Below are positions 44,913 through 56,287 of a stretch of 64,000 nucleotides of DNA, piece after piece. Where the stretch lies: assembly GCA_022702545.1 (NCBI GenBank), contig JAHRBC010000001.1, positions 5,022,001 through 5,086,000 of the forward strand, read 5' to 3'. The stretch's first letter is position 1. The number at the start of each line of letters is the position of its first letter. A program made the translations under genes and the position numbers. The notes beneath the pieces are model-generated. The model searched no databases and had not been told where the DNA came from. It saw only the letters and a program-made list of their open reading frames with translations. This stretch comes from Phycomyces nitens (Eukaryota; Mucoromycota; Mucoromycetes; Mucorales; Phycomycetaceae).

Positions 44913-45065
44913 TTGAGAATTTCAAAAAGAACGCTCTACAGTTATATGGCAGACTTGAGGATTTTTACCATTAAAAAGGTTCAATTGGAGTCTGTAGAAA
45001 TAGATACTCCAGAGATTCGAAAAGGAAATAATGATTATTTGTTCTATTTCCGGATCCAAATGCAC
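44913..45065 (+). mobile_element. Possible transposase N-terminal relic
   Basis: The frame reads SKRTLYSYMADLRIFTIKKV then LESVEIDTPEIRKGNNDYL. This follows the pattern of the HTH end and hinge of IS630/Tc1-type transposases: a tyrosine-containing recognition helix, then KK, then xVExNTPE-like. There is no ATG. It could be the displaced 5' part of the element at 43942, since the order is reversed. Confidence 0.4.
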
Positions 45066-46115
45066 CAGATTATTACTATTATTATTATTATTTGCCTAGT
45101 CATCTTTTGAAGGGTTTGCACGCTATTCCGTTGAACGTTTTGATGACTGCCTTGCAGGCCATCCTATTTAATAAACAATTATATGTGCGACATATATATA
45201 TATATTTTCTTTCTTGAAAAGCACGGCACTAAATATTCTTTTTAGACGCGACACTATTTTCTTGAATCGTGCAACACTCTTTTCTAAAACGTGTAACATC
45301 ATCTAATGAAAGAATGATTCCTTTCTACTTGGCTGTAATACAAGGGAATTTTGAAGCAGGAACTATATTTCTTCTCATTTGGATTTCTATTGTGTTACTT
45401 TTAAACGAATATTATACGCCATTGGTTTGTGGGGAACTGTCGATATAAGAGATGAATTATCTGGAGATGTATTTTACATGTCGTTTCTATCATTGACCAT
45501 TATACAAGCTCCTTTGGTTTAATTTCAGTTGATTTTAATCGTTATATATATATATATATATAATGACAGTGTCCTGGATACATCTATGTTGTATTTATAG
45601 CCAAAAAATGCCTAGCAAATTCTATTCGGAAAAACCAATATTTTAAACACTAAATGTGGGGCTTGCCGACATTTTTCCCTACCACCAAGAATAAAAAATA
45701 AAAAATAAAAATCGGTGATCTTTTCGAATTTGAAACTATATTTCCATAACAGGAAGGTGATTAATTATCAAGAAAATAGGATTTCCTGTCCTTGTTATGG
45801 TTATATTTTCCCTATTATTATTAACCATGGCAAACTATCGTGTTTGCTATTTTTGAGCTTTGGATTTATTGACCTGGCCATAGTTTTAATAAACCATTTA
45901 AACTTGACAAATCGGATGACATCAAGTGCAATCTAAGCAACCAAAACTCTTTGTTCTGGATCCAGTAATGGCACTATAAATTACCAATTTCATAAAAATG
46001 TTCTCTGCCTGGATCGACCAATGCCACAAACTTTGTCTTGGACCCCTCTTTTGTGCATGCATGTTGTATTTATTTACTTTATTATCATTATTATTATTAT
46101 ACAAAAGCCATCTAA

Positions 46116-48020
46116 TTAACACAGAAATTTCTTGTAAACCTCATTGTCTGTCTCTTCTACAAAGTGATATCCAAGGCGGACAAGATATGCATCAAAGGCC
46201 TTTGTGTCTTGAGAAGGTACCTGGACACCCAAGAACACCTTGCCCATATCTTTTTTACAAGGCAAAATCAATAAAGATCCTCCTTTTTTTAAATAAAAAC
46301 ACTTACCATCGCCATGATTACGGTAGTGGAATCTAGATACATTCCATGTAGAATCCAAACCAACCAAAAACTTCATTAATGCACCAGGTCTCTCAGGGAA
46401 AACTATAATGGCCATTTTGGTTAAACAGAGTAAACACGGGCCAAACTGCTGCTGTGCTTACTGAATCTGAAGACGCGCTCATTAGCAGGCTGTCCCTTTC
46501 CACCGACCATGTAGCGTGCATGCGACTTGGCCAATTCGTTATGGCTGACATCGTAACCCTTCATGCCATTCTTTTCCCAGCCACCAAGCACCTTTTTAAC
46601 TTCGCTATCAAGGTCATTCACCTTGAAACTAATGTAGATGTGGGCGTCGTTGGGGTCAGAATAGCGATAGGCAAATTCGGTTATAGCACGAGGCTGGACT
46701 TCTTCAATCATATTGATAAAGCTTCCAGGTCTTTCAGGGATAATAACGTTGCAGAAGGCCTCGTTACGCTCACCCAACTCTGCACGGTCGCTGATGAATC
46801 GCAGACGGTCAAAATTTACATTTGCGCCCGACACAATCACAATGTGTGCACCCTTGTCTTTTTCTTCGGGATGCTCACTAAGATACTTCTTTGCACCAGC
46901 AAGAGACAAGGCACCAGTAGGTTCACAGATGGCCCGAGTGTCTAAACATATGTTATATGTTAGTGGCCTGTAGGTCCACACTCTTTTTTAATGTCTTACC
47001 TTCAAATACATCCTTGATGGCTGCACAGATCTCATCAGTGGATACATTAACCATCTCATCAATTAGATCCTTGGCCAGACGAAAGGTTTCTTCGCCAACC
47101 ATGCGTACTGCTGCACCATCTGCAAACAGACCAACCTCACCCAATTCCTTGCGCTTCTTGGCATGAAGACTTTGAGTCATTGCATCAGCATCGCTTGCTT
47201 CCACACCAATGATTTTGATATGAGGAGCGATACGCTTGATATAGCTTCCAATGCCTGCTACCAATCCTCCTCCACCAACGCAAATGTAGATAGATGAGAT
47301 CTTGCTGGCATCCATCTGGCGAAGGATCTCGAGGCCAATGGTTCCCTGGCCAGCAATGACATATGGATCATCATAGGGAGGGATATTGATCAATCCCTCT
47401 TCTTTTATCAGACGAGCACATTCAACCTTGGCTTCGTCAAAGTCATTGCCGTACAAGACCACTTCGGCACCCAGTCTCTTGACGTTTCTCCACTAGACAA
47501 ACGACATTAGCTGAGGATAGGCTTGATTGGTGCCCTACCTTGATAGCAGGTGATGGAAGGGGCATGACAATCTTTGCTTTGATGCCTAGATGTTTTGCTG
47601 CCATGGCCACACCTTGAGCGTGATTTCCTATCAGGTTGGTAACACATACATGGATGTTTAGGATATGAAACCATAATGCTGTTGTTGTTTTTGGAATCTG
47701 CAAGGCATACCTGCAGAACATGCAATGACACCAATCTTCTTTTCTTCGTCTGTCAAATGGGCCATTCTGTTGTAGGCACCTCTAATCTTGAAAGAAAAGA
47801 CGGGTTGGAGATCCTCTCGCTTCATATAGATCTGAGCTCCATTCAGTTTGGAATTGAGGTTGACAGCCTCTTGGAGGGGAGTCTGCTGGACAATGTCGTA
47901 CACCCTGGCTGTCATGATCAAGCGAAGATAATCTGGATCGGCATTTTCTTTGGCCTTGGTGGGGTTTAAGGAGGTGTTGGTGGAAACCATTGATTCTGTG
48001 GTGGTGTTGATTGGCGACAT
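46116..48020 (-). CDS. ILV1: Threonine dehydratase (threonine deaminase), biosynthetic
   Basis: PLP enzyme converting threonine to 2-oxobutanoate, the first committed step to isoleucine, normally mitochondrial. Six exons: 48020-47711, 47627-47539, 47492-47000, 46941-46462, 46402-46307 and 46249-46116 (533 aa). Seen: [18 protein letters not shown] with the PLP lysine, SAGNHAQG, the GGGGLVAG phosphate-binding loop, then two ACT-like regulatory domains ([11 protein letters not shown] and [12 protein letters not shown]) for isoleucine/valine control. The start at 48020 follows an AT/pyrimidine leader. A second in-frame ATG at 48203 would add 61 residues containing basic residues that could form a presequence. 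The short form has no obvious presequence, so the start remains open. Confidence 0.95.
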
Positions 48021-48116
48021 TATGAAAGAATTGGATGGTATAAGAGAAAAGAAGAGATTATTATATTTCTGAATATCTTTAATATCGTCAAGGCTCGGCG
48101 GGCATTCAAGTGGGCC

Positions 48117-48123
48117 TGAGTCA
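48117..48123 (-). promoter_or_regulatory. Gcn4/CPC1-type site (TGAGTCA) upstream of ILV1
   Basis: A perfect palindromic AP-1/Gcn4 consensus lies 97 bp upstream of the ATG at 48020. Gcn4-class bZIP factors activate amino-acid biosynthesis genes, ILV1 among them in yeast. If the longer ILV1 start (48203) were used, the site would lie inside coding sequence, which mildly favours 48020. Confidence 0.55.
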
Positions 48124-48203
48124 GAATGGGTACGTGAATACTGACTGGCTCTACCGAATAAGAGATCTTTCTGAGATTGATGAAGTTTTATTGATCCGAA
48201 CAT

Positions 48204-48310
48204 AATAATAATGATAATAATACTAATACTAATAATAATAATGTGTGTATGTGTATGTATATATAAATATTTAATATTTAATATTTAGTATTTAGTATTT
48301 AATATTTATT
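48204..48310. repeat. Compound simple repeat (AAT)n, (TG)n and 7-bp ATTTAAT/ATTTAGT tandem
   Basis: AAT/ATG trinucleotides run from about 48204 to 48242, then TGTGTATG-type repeats, then about six heptamer units of TATTTAA or TATTTAG at about 48267-48308. It lies between ILV1 and the next minus-strand gene. Confidence 0.8.
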
Positions 48311-48451
48311 CGAAATGAAAGACAGGAGAGATGGAATGAGCAGGTGGGTTTAACAACAACAGAAAAAAGAAAAGAAAAGCAAGCAAGTAATATGGATTAG
48401 AAAGAAGAAGAAAAAGGCGTGTACAAAACAATAAGAGGATGGTATATTTAT

Positions 48452-49648
48452 TTAGTGGAGAGTTGACTGGGAGAGTGGGCTTTTCTGTTTGCGTTTCCAT
48501 TCGACAACACATTCGTCTGTAGGTAGCTCGGGTCGATCTGGTTCTAGAGCAGATTCGAGATGGATTTCGAAACGGCCTTTACGGATAATACAATTACGAG
48601 AGGGAACAAGTTGGGAATTAGTATGTTGGTTGAGAGTCTCGGTAGAAAGGGTATTGAGTCTTCGCATGGTATGTATAATTGGAGGTTCGGGATCCTGGTC
48701 AAGACTGAGAAGAGGAGGAGTGGTGGGAATGGACGATCCAGATCGTTTGTGGCCAAGGTTTGGCTGCTGAGGAAGAGGTTGTGGCTGGCCGGGTTTGCGC
48801 CAAAAGTCAGAGTCCCAGATCTGTGGTTTCCGGTAAAGAGATCGAGCGTCATGACTGTGCATTGAACAGTAACTCTTGATGGATATCTGACTGTCTTCAT
48901 TGACATGCAGGGTGGTTGTGTCGCAGCTCTTGTGCCGGCCATGAGTACCACGGACCAGCACAGGCACAATACCCTCATCATCACACCCACATTTCCGCTC
49001 GTCTCCATCCTCACTATCTTCCTCGTTATTGTCCTCGGACAGGATACGGATGCCTGTATAGTCTGCAAATTCCTTGGCTGTCAAATCCTCCGAATTGACA
49101 GTGATGCTCGATGACACATGCGAAAAGTGCCTGACATGGCGAGATTGTTTGTGACGGCCATTGATAGACGGAACCGAGAGACCCGAGCTCTGCAGGCTGC
49201 TTGTGTGGCGATGGTGGCGAACAAACGGTGTCGGATGGTCGTCTTGAGGATCTTTCTTGAGGATGCTTGGAAGGGATTTTTTGCGGAGGGGTTGGGAGGG
49301 CTGGTCATAAACAGGTGGGGCCGGACATACAGACCGCTGGCGATAGTGCGTCTGTTCATAAAGAGCGTCGCCTGCGAGTGGGTGTGGTTCTGCAGTTGGA
49401 TCTGCACTTTTGAAACAATGCATAAGTGCACTGAGGGAATATTTCTTTGGTTGATCCCATTCGTCGTCTTCGCTGTTGTCTTGGCTACTGTTTGTGGTTC
49501 CAGATCCGAATGGGTTGGTCAATCTGCCAAACAGAGACAGACCAGACTTGAGTTTGGATAGTTTTCCGATTGGTGCCGTGGGTGGGGTCTTTGCCGTGCT
49601 GGGAGAGCGATGGCGTTTGTGGGAAAGGGACGCAAACGCACCGGTCAT
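48452..49648 (-). CDS. Ser/Pro-rich protein of unknown function
   Basis: Intronless minus-strand ORF. From the ATG at 49648 it gives 398 aa; the frame stays open upstream for 38 more codons but without an ATG. I do not recognise a domain. Visible features: a basic Ser/Thr-rich start (LSHKRHRSPSTAKTPP), an EDDEWDQPKKYSLSALMHCFKSADP block, a KKSLPSILKK motif, a His/Arg/Ser-rich middle, an acidic run (SEDNNEEDSEDGDE) followed by a CGCDDE cysteine pair, and C-terminal GRFEIHLESAL with ECVVEWKRKQK. Composition suggests a phosphorylated regulatory protein. A TATATAAAG on the minus strand at about 49837-49846 lies 190 bp upstream. Coding is supported by length and codon regularity only. Confidence 0.7.
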   Translation of the reverse strand: MTGAFASLSHKRHRSPSTAKTPPTAPIGKLSKLKSGLSLFGRLTNPFGSGTTNSSQDNSEDDEWDQPKKYSLSALMHCFKSADPTAEPHPLAGDALYEQTHYRQRSVCPAPPVYDQPSQPLRKKSLPSILKKDPQDDHPTPFVRHHRHTSSLQSSGLSVPSINGRHKQSRHVRHFSHVSSSITVNSEDLTAKEFADYTGIRILSEDNNEEDSEDGDERKCGCDDEGIVPVLVRGTHGRHKSCDTTTLHVNEDSQISIKSYCSMHSHDARSLYRKPQIWDSDFWRKPGQPQPLPQQPNLGHKRSGSSIPTTPPLLSLDQDPEPPIIHTMRRLNTLSTETLNQHTNSQLVPSRNCIIRKGRFEIHLESALEPDRPELPTDECVVEWKRKQKSPLSQSTLH

Positions 49649-50423
49649 AAGAGAATAGAAAGGAAAGAAGCAGTGAGCGAGAAAGGGATATCGAGTGCAA
49701 GATAAAAAGAAGAAGGGGAAAAGGGGAAAAGGGGAGGTTAATGGGGGCCACTTACATGCCAATCAATCACAATCAGACTGACGGCAAGGTTAGAAAAGAA
49801 AGCAAAAAAAAAAGAAAAAAGGCTGGACTGCAGCACTTTATATAGTTCTCCTTCTTTCCTATCCCCTTTGGACCCTCTAGGCTCTATCTTTTGAAAAGAA
49901 CTGATGGATCTTGCAAGCGCCAGAAGCTACATATAATTATTATTTATTTATATGTATGTATGTATGTACATAGAATGGGTATTTGTGTTTACGAAAAAAA
50001 GTATATCCAGCCACACCCCACCAGCGCATGTATGTTATGTATGCGATTGTATTGCCTACGTCACCAAATGACTTGTGGTCTAGACAATCCAATACATAAA
50101 AAGTCTAATATATCTCGTATAATCGAATAGCAGCCGTGCATGGCTCTGGACATCCCAGAAGGGTTTTGCATGATATTAAGATATGCGTACCAACTTGACC
50201 TTTCACCATGGCCGTGACAGTCGGGGTGGCTGGTTCATTACATACGGATGCATCTATTGATCTTTATGGGTCTGGAGAGGGAATGGAATGGGGTGTTGGC
50301 TATTTGCTTTTTTATCATTCCAGCTAAAGGAGTGCTAATTTCTTGTTGTAAAATGGTTTGTTTCCTGATTCAATCAAAACTCCACGCTTAATTTCCATGT
50401 CAAGTAGAACATGTTTTAATATC

Positions 50424-50458
<35 letters not shown>

Positions 50459-50777
50459 CTGGACCCTTTATTATTTGTTTAACCAATTTCCGCAACTTCT
50501 TTATCTAATTCTTTATTTATGTTATTGTACATACTGTATCTTGACGTCGTCTACTGCAATCTTTTGCCCAATCAGTCTATGCTTTTTAACAATAATTTTA
50601 ATTCTAAAGAATGGCCCTTTTATTTTTTATTTTATTTTTCATTCCCCACAATAATCAAATTATCACTGGGTTTTTTTTATATATATACGTCAGAATACTC
50701 TTTGATATTTAGTGCAAATGAGAAAAAACAAACCCCCATTTCTGGCCTCTCTTTGTCTTGACGTTTGGTCTCTTGTC
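49649..50777. other. Divergent intergenic region
   Basis: Upstream DNA of the Ser-rich gene (minus) and the CofD-like gene (plus). Contains GTATGTATGTATGTA-type repeats at about 49951-49968 and an (AAT)11-12 microsatellite at about 50425-50458. No exon seen. Confidence 0.5.
50425..50458. repeat. (AAT)n microsatellite
   Basis: About eleven uninterrupted trinucleotide units in intergenic DNA. Confidence 0.9.
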
Positions 50778-52504
50778 ATGGAAACACCTTCTTTTGTCGT
50801 ATTCTCTGGAGGATCAGCTTGCAATTTCATTGGTACTAATAATAGTCTCGAGCTTGATTTTATTGTAACCCTACATTGTAAAGAAACTCATGGCTGTAAA
50901 CAGCACCTGCATTTCAATCAATTTCTTCTGACGTCTGCTACGTCCTGGGGATCTCTGACAACGGAGGATCTACCGTAAGCAATAGAGTATGCTATGGCTT
51001 TTATGTAACCATGTCATAAGAGTGAGCTATTGCGAGTGCTTGGCGGTCCAAGTATAGGTGACATAAGATCCCGTCTTATCCGTCTCATAAATGTCAATCA
51101 CGACTCAGTCGAACTTCGGGCAATTAAAGATCTGCTCAACTACCGGCTGCCGTCTGGTAGCCAGGAACATGCCATTCTGGACGAATGGTCCCTTATTGTT
51201 GAGGGCCGTCATCGGTTAGCAAAGCGAGAATATGTTTGTGTTACAAATTCTAACAATTGAATGGCATGATGTCCTCTAGACTGTGGAATAATATATCCAC
51301 CGAGAAGAAAGAAGCCATCCGCGGGTTCTTGGTCCTCTTTAACTTTGAGATCCTAAAGAGAGCCTACAAGCATTTCAACTATCGAAACGGCAGTATCGGC
51401 AATTTCTTCCTCACTGGTGCCCGTTTATTCTTTGGGTCGCTTGAGGCGGCTATCTTTCTATTTTCATCAATCACAGCCATTCGGGAACCTACCCATGTAG
51501 TGCCAGTCATCAACACAAACCATACAGCCGCAATCGCCGCCCGGCTAGAGAATGGCGAGGTTCTGCATGGTCAGTGTGAGATTAGCCACCCAGGCCAGAA
51601 TGGGACAGCCAATCTGCGATTGATGAACCCTATCGACGCATTTTCACGCCTTGCCTTGCCTGGTTCGCCAGACCCATATGAAGATGATCGCAGCCAAACC
51701 AACGATAACCTGGTGTTCAGCAAGTCCACCAAAGAGAGCTTGCCGGCTGCAATTGACCGAGTGTATTATATCAATGAGTATGGCCAAGAGATCTATCCTA
51801 TCCCTAACCCAAAGGTCATTGTACAGCTGGCCACCAGCACAACCCTTGTCTACTCTATCGGCTCCTTGTATACATCAATCTTGCCCTGCCTTATCTTGCG
51901 TGGGGTCGGGAATGCTATTGCCCGGTCGCCAACTCTGAGGCACAAGATTCTGATGCTCAATGGACACAACGATAGAGAGACTGGAGACTTTTGTGGGATA
52001 GATTTCATTAAAAAGATTACCGAGGCATTGAATGAAAGCCAATTGATCGATGCAAGAAGACAGTATTATGATCGTAATCTTCCCCATGGTCCCAGCGACC
52101 CTCTTTCGAAAGATGGTCCTGAAGGGCTAGAGTTTGAGTACCTTGGACACCAAGCCAATTCAGGTCAGCATGAAGGCTATCCCTTGGCTAATTCTAGCCT
52201 TCCTCGTCCTCAGAAAGTAACCGACCAGAACACCGACCTGTTCAATGTACCACCCTTTCCGAGTGATCTCATTCCGTTTTCTCCCCCTCGGACATTCATT
52301 ACTCATCTCATTTATCTTTCAAATTCAAGTAAGGCGTTTTGAGTATCTTTTGCTAGTGCTGATTTGTATCTGATAGGAATAAAGGTCGATGTGGAGAGCA
52401 TTGAGCGACTAGGAATTACCTGTATTGAAATTGAGCCAGAGGATGGAGTTGAACCAGGCTATAGCTCTGTGAAGCTAGAGATGCTATTGCGCAAATTGAT
52501 ATGA
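50778..52504 (+). CDS. CofD/YvcK-family (UPF0052) protein
   Basis: Five exons, 50778-50832, 50904-50974, 51021-51214, 51280-52328 and 52377-52504, give 498 a.a. Motifs: VVFSGGSACNF near the N-terminus, VLGISDNGGSTSELLRVLGGPSIGDIRSRL (the nucleotide/substrate loop; SD-GGS and GGP-GD-R are invariant in the family), a DEWSLIVEGRH region, GSIGNFFLTGARLFFGS, the INTNHTAAIAA block and GQCEISHP. This is the family of bacterial YvcK/gluconeogenesis factor and archaeal CofD (2-phospholactate transferase); the fungal branch is represented by yeast YNL011C. Fungi are not known to make coenzyme F420, so the role here is unknown. The C-terminal third carries a fungal insert before LIYLSNSRIKVD. Confidence 0.88.
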
Positions 52505-53088
52505 ATATTATTAATTTTCTTTATAATCACATAGACAATAAAAGACATTAATATGTTTCCCAATGGCGTAATCGAGTCCAAGGCTGTGGTTATGATATAT
52601 ATATATATATGAATTTAAATTGTCATGACGCAGACTTCTTTTTATATACTTGCCTTGGACAGAATTTAATCAGACTCAGAGTGGTCTACAAAAGCGGATG
52701 GCCTGTACCACTAGATATTGTCACGGGGTCTGGCTCGTATCAGCAGACAAAATGGGTTGTCCGCAGTATCCAACACGAGGTTTGTGTGGCATGGGAAATA
52801 GAATAAAGAATTTCTTTGGAGACGATCATGAAGCCAAAAGAGACTAGGATATAAATAAATAAGTAAATATAAATACAGTTTGTCCTCTGTTGCATTTGTC
52901 CCATTTGGATACCTTAATCATTAAGTGATAAGCCAATTGAACCCAGAGATTATATCCAGACTACAAGTGACACTAATTTCCCTTGTAAAGCGGTTTTGAT
53001 TGGCCACCGCATTTTTTATTTCGTCTATAAATTAAATTTGGTCTCTATTGAATTCCTTTACCTCTTTCACACTATTATTAAACTCTCA
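52505..53088. other. Intergenic
   Basis: No supported gene; short overlapping ORFs near 52609-52847 have no motif. A (TA)n run lies at about 52595-52610. Confidence 0.5.
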
Positions 53089-53439
53089 ATGTCAAGCTTT
53101 GTCTTTGGTAATTTAAATTTTGTTGCTGTTGTTGCCATGTCAACGGTTGCTAACCTCCTTCTAGTTGCAAACCCAGGAAAAAAGATCTCTCTTGAGCACG
53201 CCACACATCCCTGCCCACGATGCAAACACCAAAGCTCAGTCCAACTCACTCGATCAGAAAAGCAAATCATTGTTCTCAACAAGCGAATCTCGGACAATAC
53301 TAGCGTACGATACGAATGCTCCCAGTGCCGCTGGAAGAACGAAGAACTTCCCTATGACACCGAGGCAGAAGTACGCCGCTATCTTAATGGCATGGATTAC
53401 CAAGACGTTTATGCCCACCCCATCAGCCAATCATACTAG
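53089..53439 (+). CDS. Small zinc-ribbon protein
   Basis: Spliced model with exons 53089-53107 and 53165-53439 gives 97 aa. The zinc ribbon is CPRC (about 25-28), then SVQLTRSEKQIIVLNKRIS, then CSQC, a pattern like the zinc-ribbon 15/17 families (CPxC...CxxC). The C-terminus (LPYDTEAEVRRYLNGMDYQDVY) is not recognised. The intron is 57 nt, a multiple of three, and open in frame, so unspliced reading adds 19 hydrophobic residues that would form a membrane segment. It is probably real: it has GTAATT at the donor, a GCTAAC branch-like site and a CCTCCTTCTAG end. Function unknown. Confidence 0.75.
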   Translation: MSSFVFGNLNFVAVVAMSTVANLLLVANPGKKISLEHATHPCPRCKHQSSVQLTRSEKQIIVLNKRISDNTSVRYECSQCRWKNEELPYDTEAEVRRYLNGMDYQDVYAHPISQSY

Positions 53440-53701
53440 ACATTCCAAATTAGTCAGTCTACCCATCGGCTGGTCCATGGCTCTTTACTTTCATTTATAC
53501 ATAGCACGCATCAATCTTTCATTCTACCCTCATGCCTGTCTGTACTTACATTATACATCCCTAACGTTTTCATGCCTACTCTTCAATATCTGTTCCATAT
53601 ATATATATATAAACATCAAATCAAATCAAATTCAACCAAGTAATAATAATAATAATAATAATCTTTTTTTATATATATATAATATAAACATCAAGTGTCA
53701 A
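53440..53701. other. Convergent intergenic gap
   Basis: Between the zinc-ribbon gene and the 3' end of GLN4. (TAA)n at 53641-53661 and AT-rich simple sequence. Confidence 0.5.
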
Positions 53702-56287
53702 TTAGGCTTTGCCAACATCTTCCTTTAGTGTTACTGTGCGGTTGACCACCAGACGTCCAAGACCTTCTCTCACCTGACCCTTGGTGATCTTGGAGAGGTC
53801 AAACTCAGTGTCCTTGTCAAGACAGAAATAACCTGTCCGGACAAACTGCCATCGCATGCTCTCCTTATCAGCACCACCCGTCTTGGTGGCCCAGCTGGCA
53901 ATCTGGTCATAGATACCCACGCTAGCAATAGCTCCAGTCACGGTAGTTAGGGAGTGACTGTTGATGTCATTGAGGAACCCTCCCTCGGCAGAATCAGGAT
54001 TAGCGTGCTTGAACAATGGCTCATACAGGCGCACTTGGTCAAGTCGCACAGGGGAGTTGTGGTCAGGAGACTCTGCAATCCAGTGAATGTAGGTCTTTGG
54101 CTTCTTGAACGGAATGTCGTTCTCGTACTTGCACACCAACTCGGCAATAGAACCATCTGCATTCTTCTTGACCTCGAGGCAGCGCACAGGGTATTTGACA
54201 TTCAAAAGGCCAACAGACTTGCCAGGTGCCATGCGGTAATAGTCCTTGGAATCCTGCTCACGGAAGTCAGATCCATCGATATAGACCACACGGGTAAAGG
54301 GCACGGTATGTTCGCCAAAGCTAGGGTCCTTGGGCTTGTTGGCAACAACAATCTCCTCGAGGTAGTTCTCGGGCAGGTTCTCCAGAACAACCTTGACAGG
54401 GTTCAGGATCGCCATCAGACGAGGTGTGCTACGGTCCAGATACTCGCGAGTCTTGGCGTCAAATCGAAGGGCATCAATGTTGGACACCGAGGTCGTGACA
54501 CCCAGTTCGAGAACAAAGGTGTTGATGGCCTCTGGAGGCACACCACGGCGACGCAGACCAACCAGAGTGTAGAGACGGGGATCATCCCACCCATTCACAT
54601 AGTTGTTATTGACCATCTTGAGAATCTTGCGCTTGGACATGATTGTGCCGGTTACATTGAGGCGTCCATATTCCCACTGTACAGGCTTGTACACCTCAAC
54701 TGCGTCCACAAGCCAGTAATAGCTCTCTCGGGACTGTCTAAATTCGGTGGTGCAGAGCGAGTGGGTGATGTTCTCAAACGAGTCAACAAGGCAGTGGGTA
54801 TAGTCATAGGTGGGGTAGATGCACCAATCAGACCCAGTACGATGGTGAGGTGTATAGAGCACGCGGTAGGCAATCAGATCCCAGAACTGTGGGTTTCCAT
54901 CTTCGAGGTTCATCTTCATTCGCAGTGTGGTCTCTCCTTCCTTGTATCTGCCTTCCTTCATCTTTTGGAACTGCTCCAGAGTCTCTTCTATAGGGCGGTC
55001 CCGGTGCTCACAAGCAGTTCTGGGTCCTCCATTGTCTCCACCACGGTGCTCATGGATCTGGGGTCCAGTGCACTGGCAGGTGTAGGCAAGTCCTTTGCGA
55101 ATCAGCTTGAGGGCAAGTTCATAGAGCTCCTGGAAGTAGTCGCTCGAGTATGTGATCTTGAAAGGCTCGAATCCCAACCAACGCACGGTCTCCAGGATCG
55201 ACAAAAAGTACTTTTCCTCTTCTGCCTCTGGATTGGTGTCATCGTAACGCAAGTAGGTTATACCGTTGTGAGCCTTTGCGTAACCAAAGTTGACGTTGAT
55301 GGCCTTGGCATGACCAATGTGCAAATAACCGTTGGGCTCAGGTGGGAAACGGGTAACGACCTTTCCACCAGTGGCCTTGAGGTGCTCGGCCATCAATTCT
55401 GGCTTGATCTGCTTGTTACCTCCGGGCTTGTGCAGACGAGCCAACTCTCCCTCAAAGAACATGTTGGCCACATCAGGCTTGGCCTCTTCCTTTTCATTCT
55501 TGGCATTAGAGGCAGGTGCTTTAGTAGCCTTGGGCTCCTTCTTCTTCTTTTGAGGAGCATCACGCTCATCCTTGGGGCCAAGAAGTTTAAGGTAGGCTTC
55601 ATCAATTGCCTGCTTGATCTTTCCACCATCGGCCCAGCGGAGGGCTGGGATCTTGCGGACATTGGCAAGAGTAGGACCAAGGGTCTTGTAACGGTCCTTG
55701 AGGATTGTATCCTTGTTGGCGTCCAGGTAGGTCTGGATAGCCTTTTGGATATCAGCCAAAGTGACGACAATACCTATCGTTTTACTCTTACCCTTAGTTT
55801 ACTCCAATCCAACATTTATCCCCCCTTTTTTATATATATTATTATTACTCACCGACACCAGAGGCCTCATTAAAGGCAGTCTCGTCAATAGTCTGGGCAT
55901 TCTCGGCGTACTTTATGGCAGCTAGTTGGGTGGGTTAAAAAGATGTGTTGTTAAAAATCTATAGTCCATTGGTAGGGTTCGACATTTCAATCTATAAATG
56001 ATCAAAATAAGGTCAATAGGCGTACCTGTAACCTGGTCAGTGGTCTTGAGGTCGCCCTTGACAATCTTGTTTACGAGGTAAGCACGATGCTGAGTGGCAT
56101 CCTTGGTAATAGTGGTAGCGAGTTGGTAGAGAAGGATGCCGACATCCTTGTCACATCCATTGGTGCGCACATTGGCTTCATCAATTACTGACTCGAGTGT
56201 GGGCGATAGTTTCTTGTTCTTGGCCGTGTCTTTGGCCTTTTGTTCAGAGAGTCCGATTTTGACAAAGAGCTCTACGAGGGGATCCAT
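53702..56287 (-). CDS. GLN4: Glutaminyl-tRNA synthetase, cytosolic
   Basis: Class I synthetase charging tRNA-Gln. Three exons on the minus strand, 56287-56026, 55921-55853 and 55773-53702, give 800 aa, nearly the yeast length (809). The first ~190 residues are the eukaryote-specific N-terminal appended domain (MDPLVELFVKIGLSEQKAKD; YLVNKIVKGDL), followed by a Lys-rich linker (PQKKKKEPKATKAP). The catalytic Rossmann fold has the HIGH motif (PPEPNGYLHIGHAK), YDDTNPEAE and the MSKRK loop (VTGTIMSKRK). The anticodon-binding beta-barrels follow (DFREQDSKDYYRMAPG; KTYIHW). A 639-codon antisense ORF spans the third exon and is a shadow. Confidence 0.97.

Larger units (their letters stand above)
43412..46115. 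other. Gene-poor interval with DDE transposase relics
   Basis: About 2.7 kb. Holds the two relics listed separately, short AT repeats near 45194-45206 and 45545-45562, and AAT/ATT runs near 45075-45092 and 46084-46101. No other gene seen. Confidence 0.5.

Noticed and set aside
53954..55873. 639-codon plus-strand ORF
   Set aside because: Lies wholly antisense to the third exon of GLN4, whose HIGH and MSKRK motifs and length are unambiguous; the antisense translation has no motif. Codon usage of GLN4 avoids stops on the other strand.
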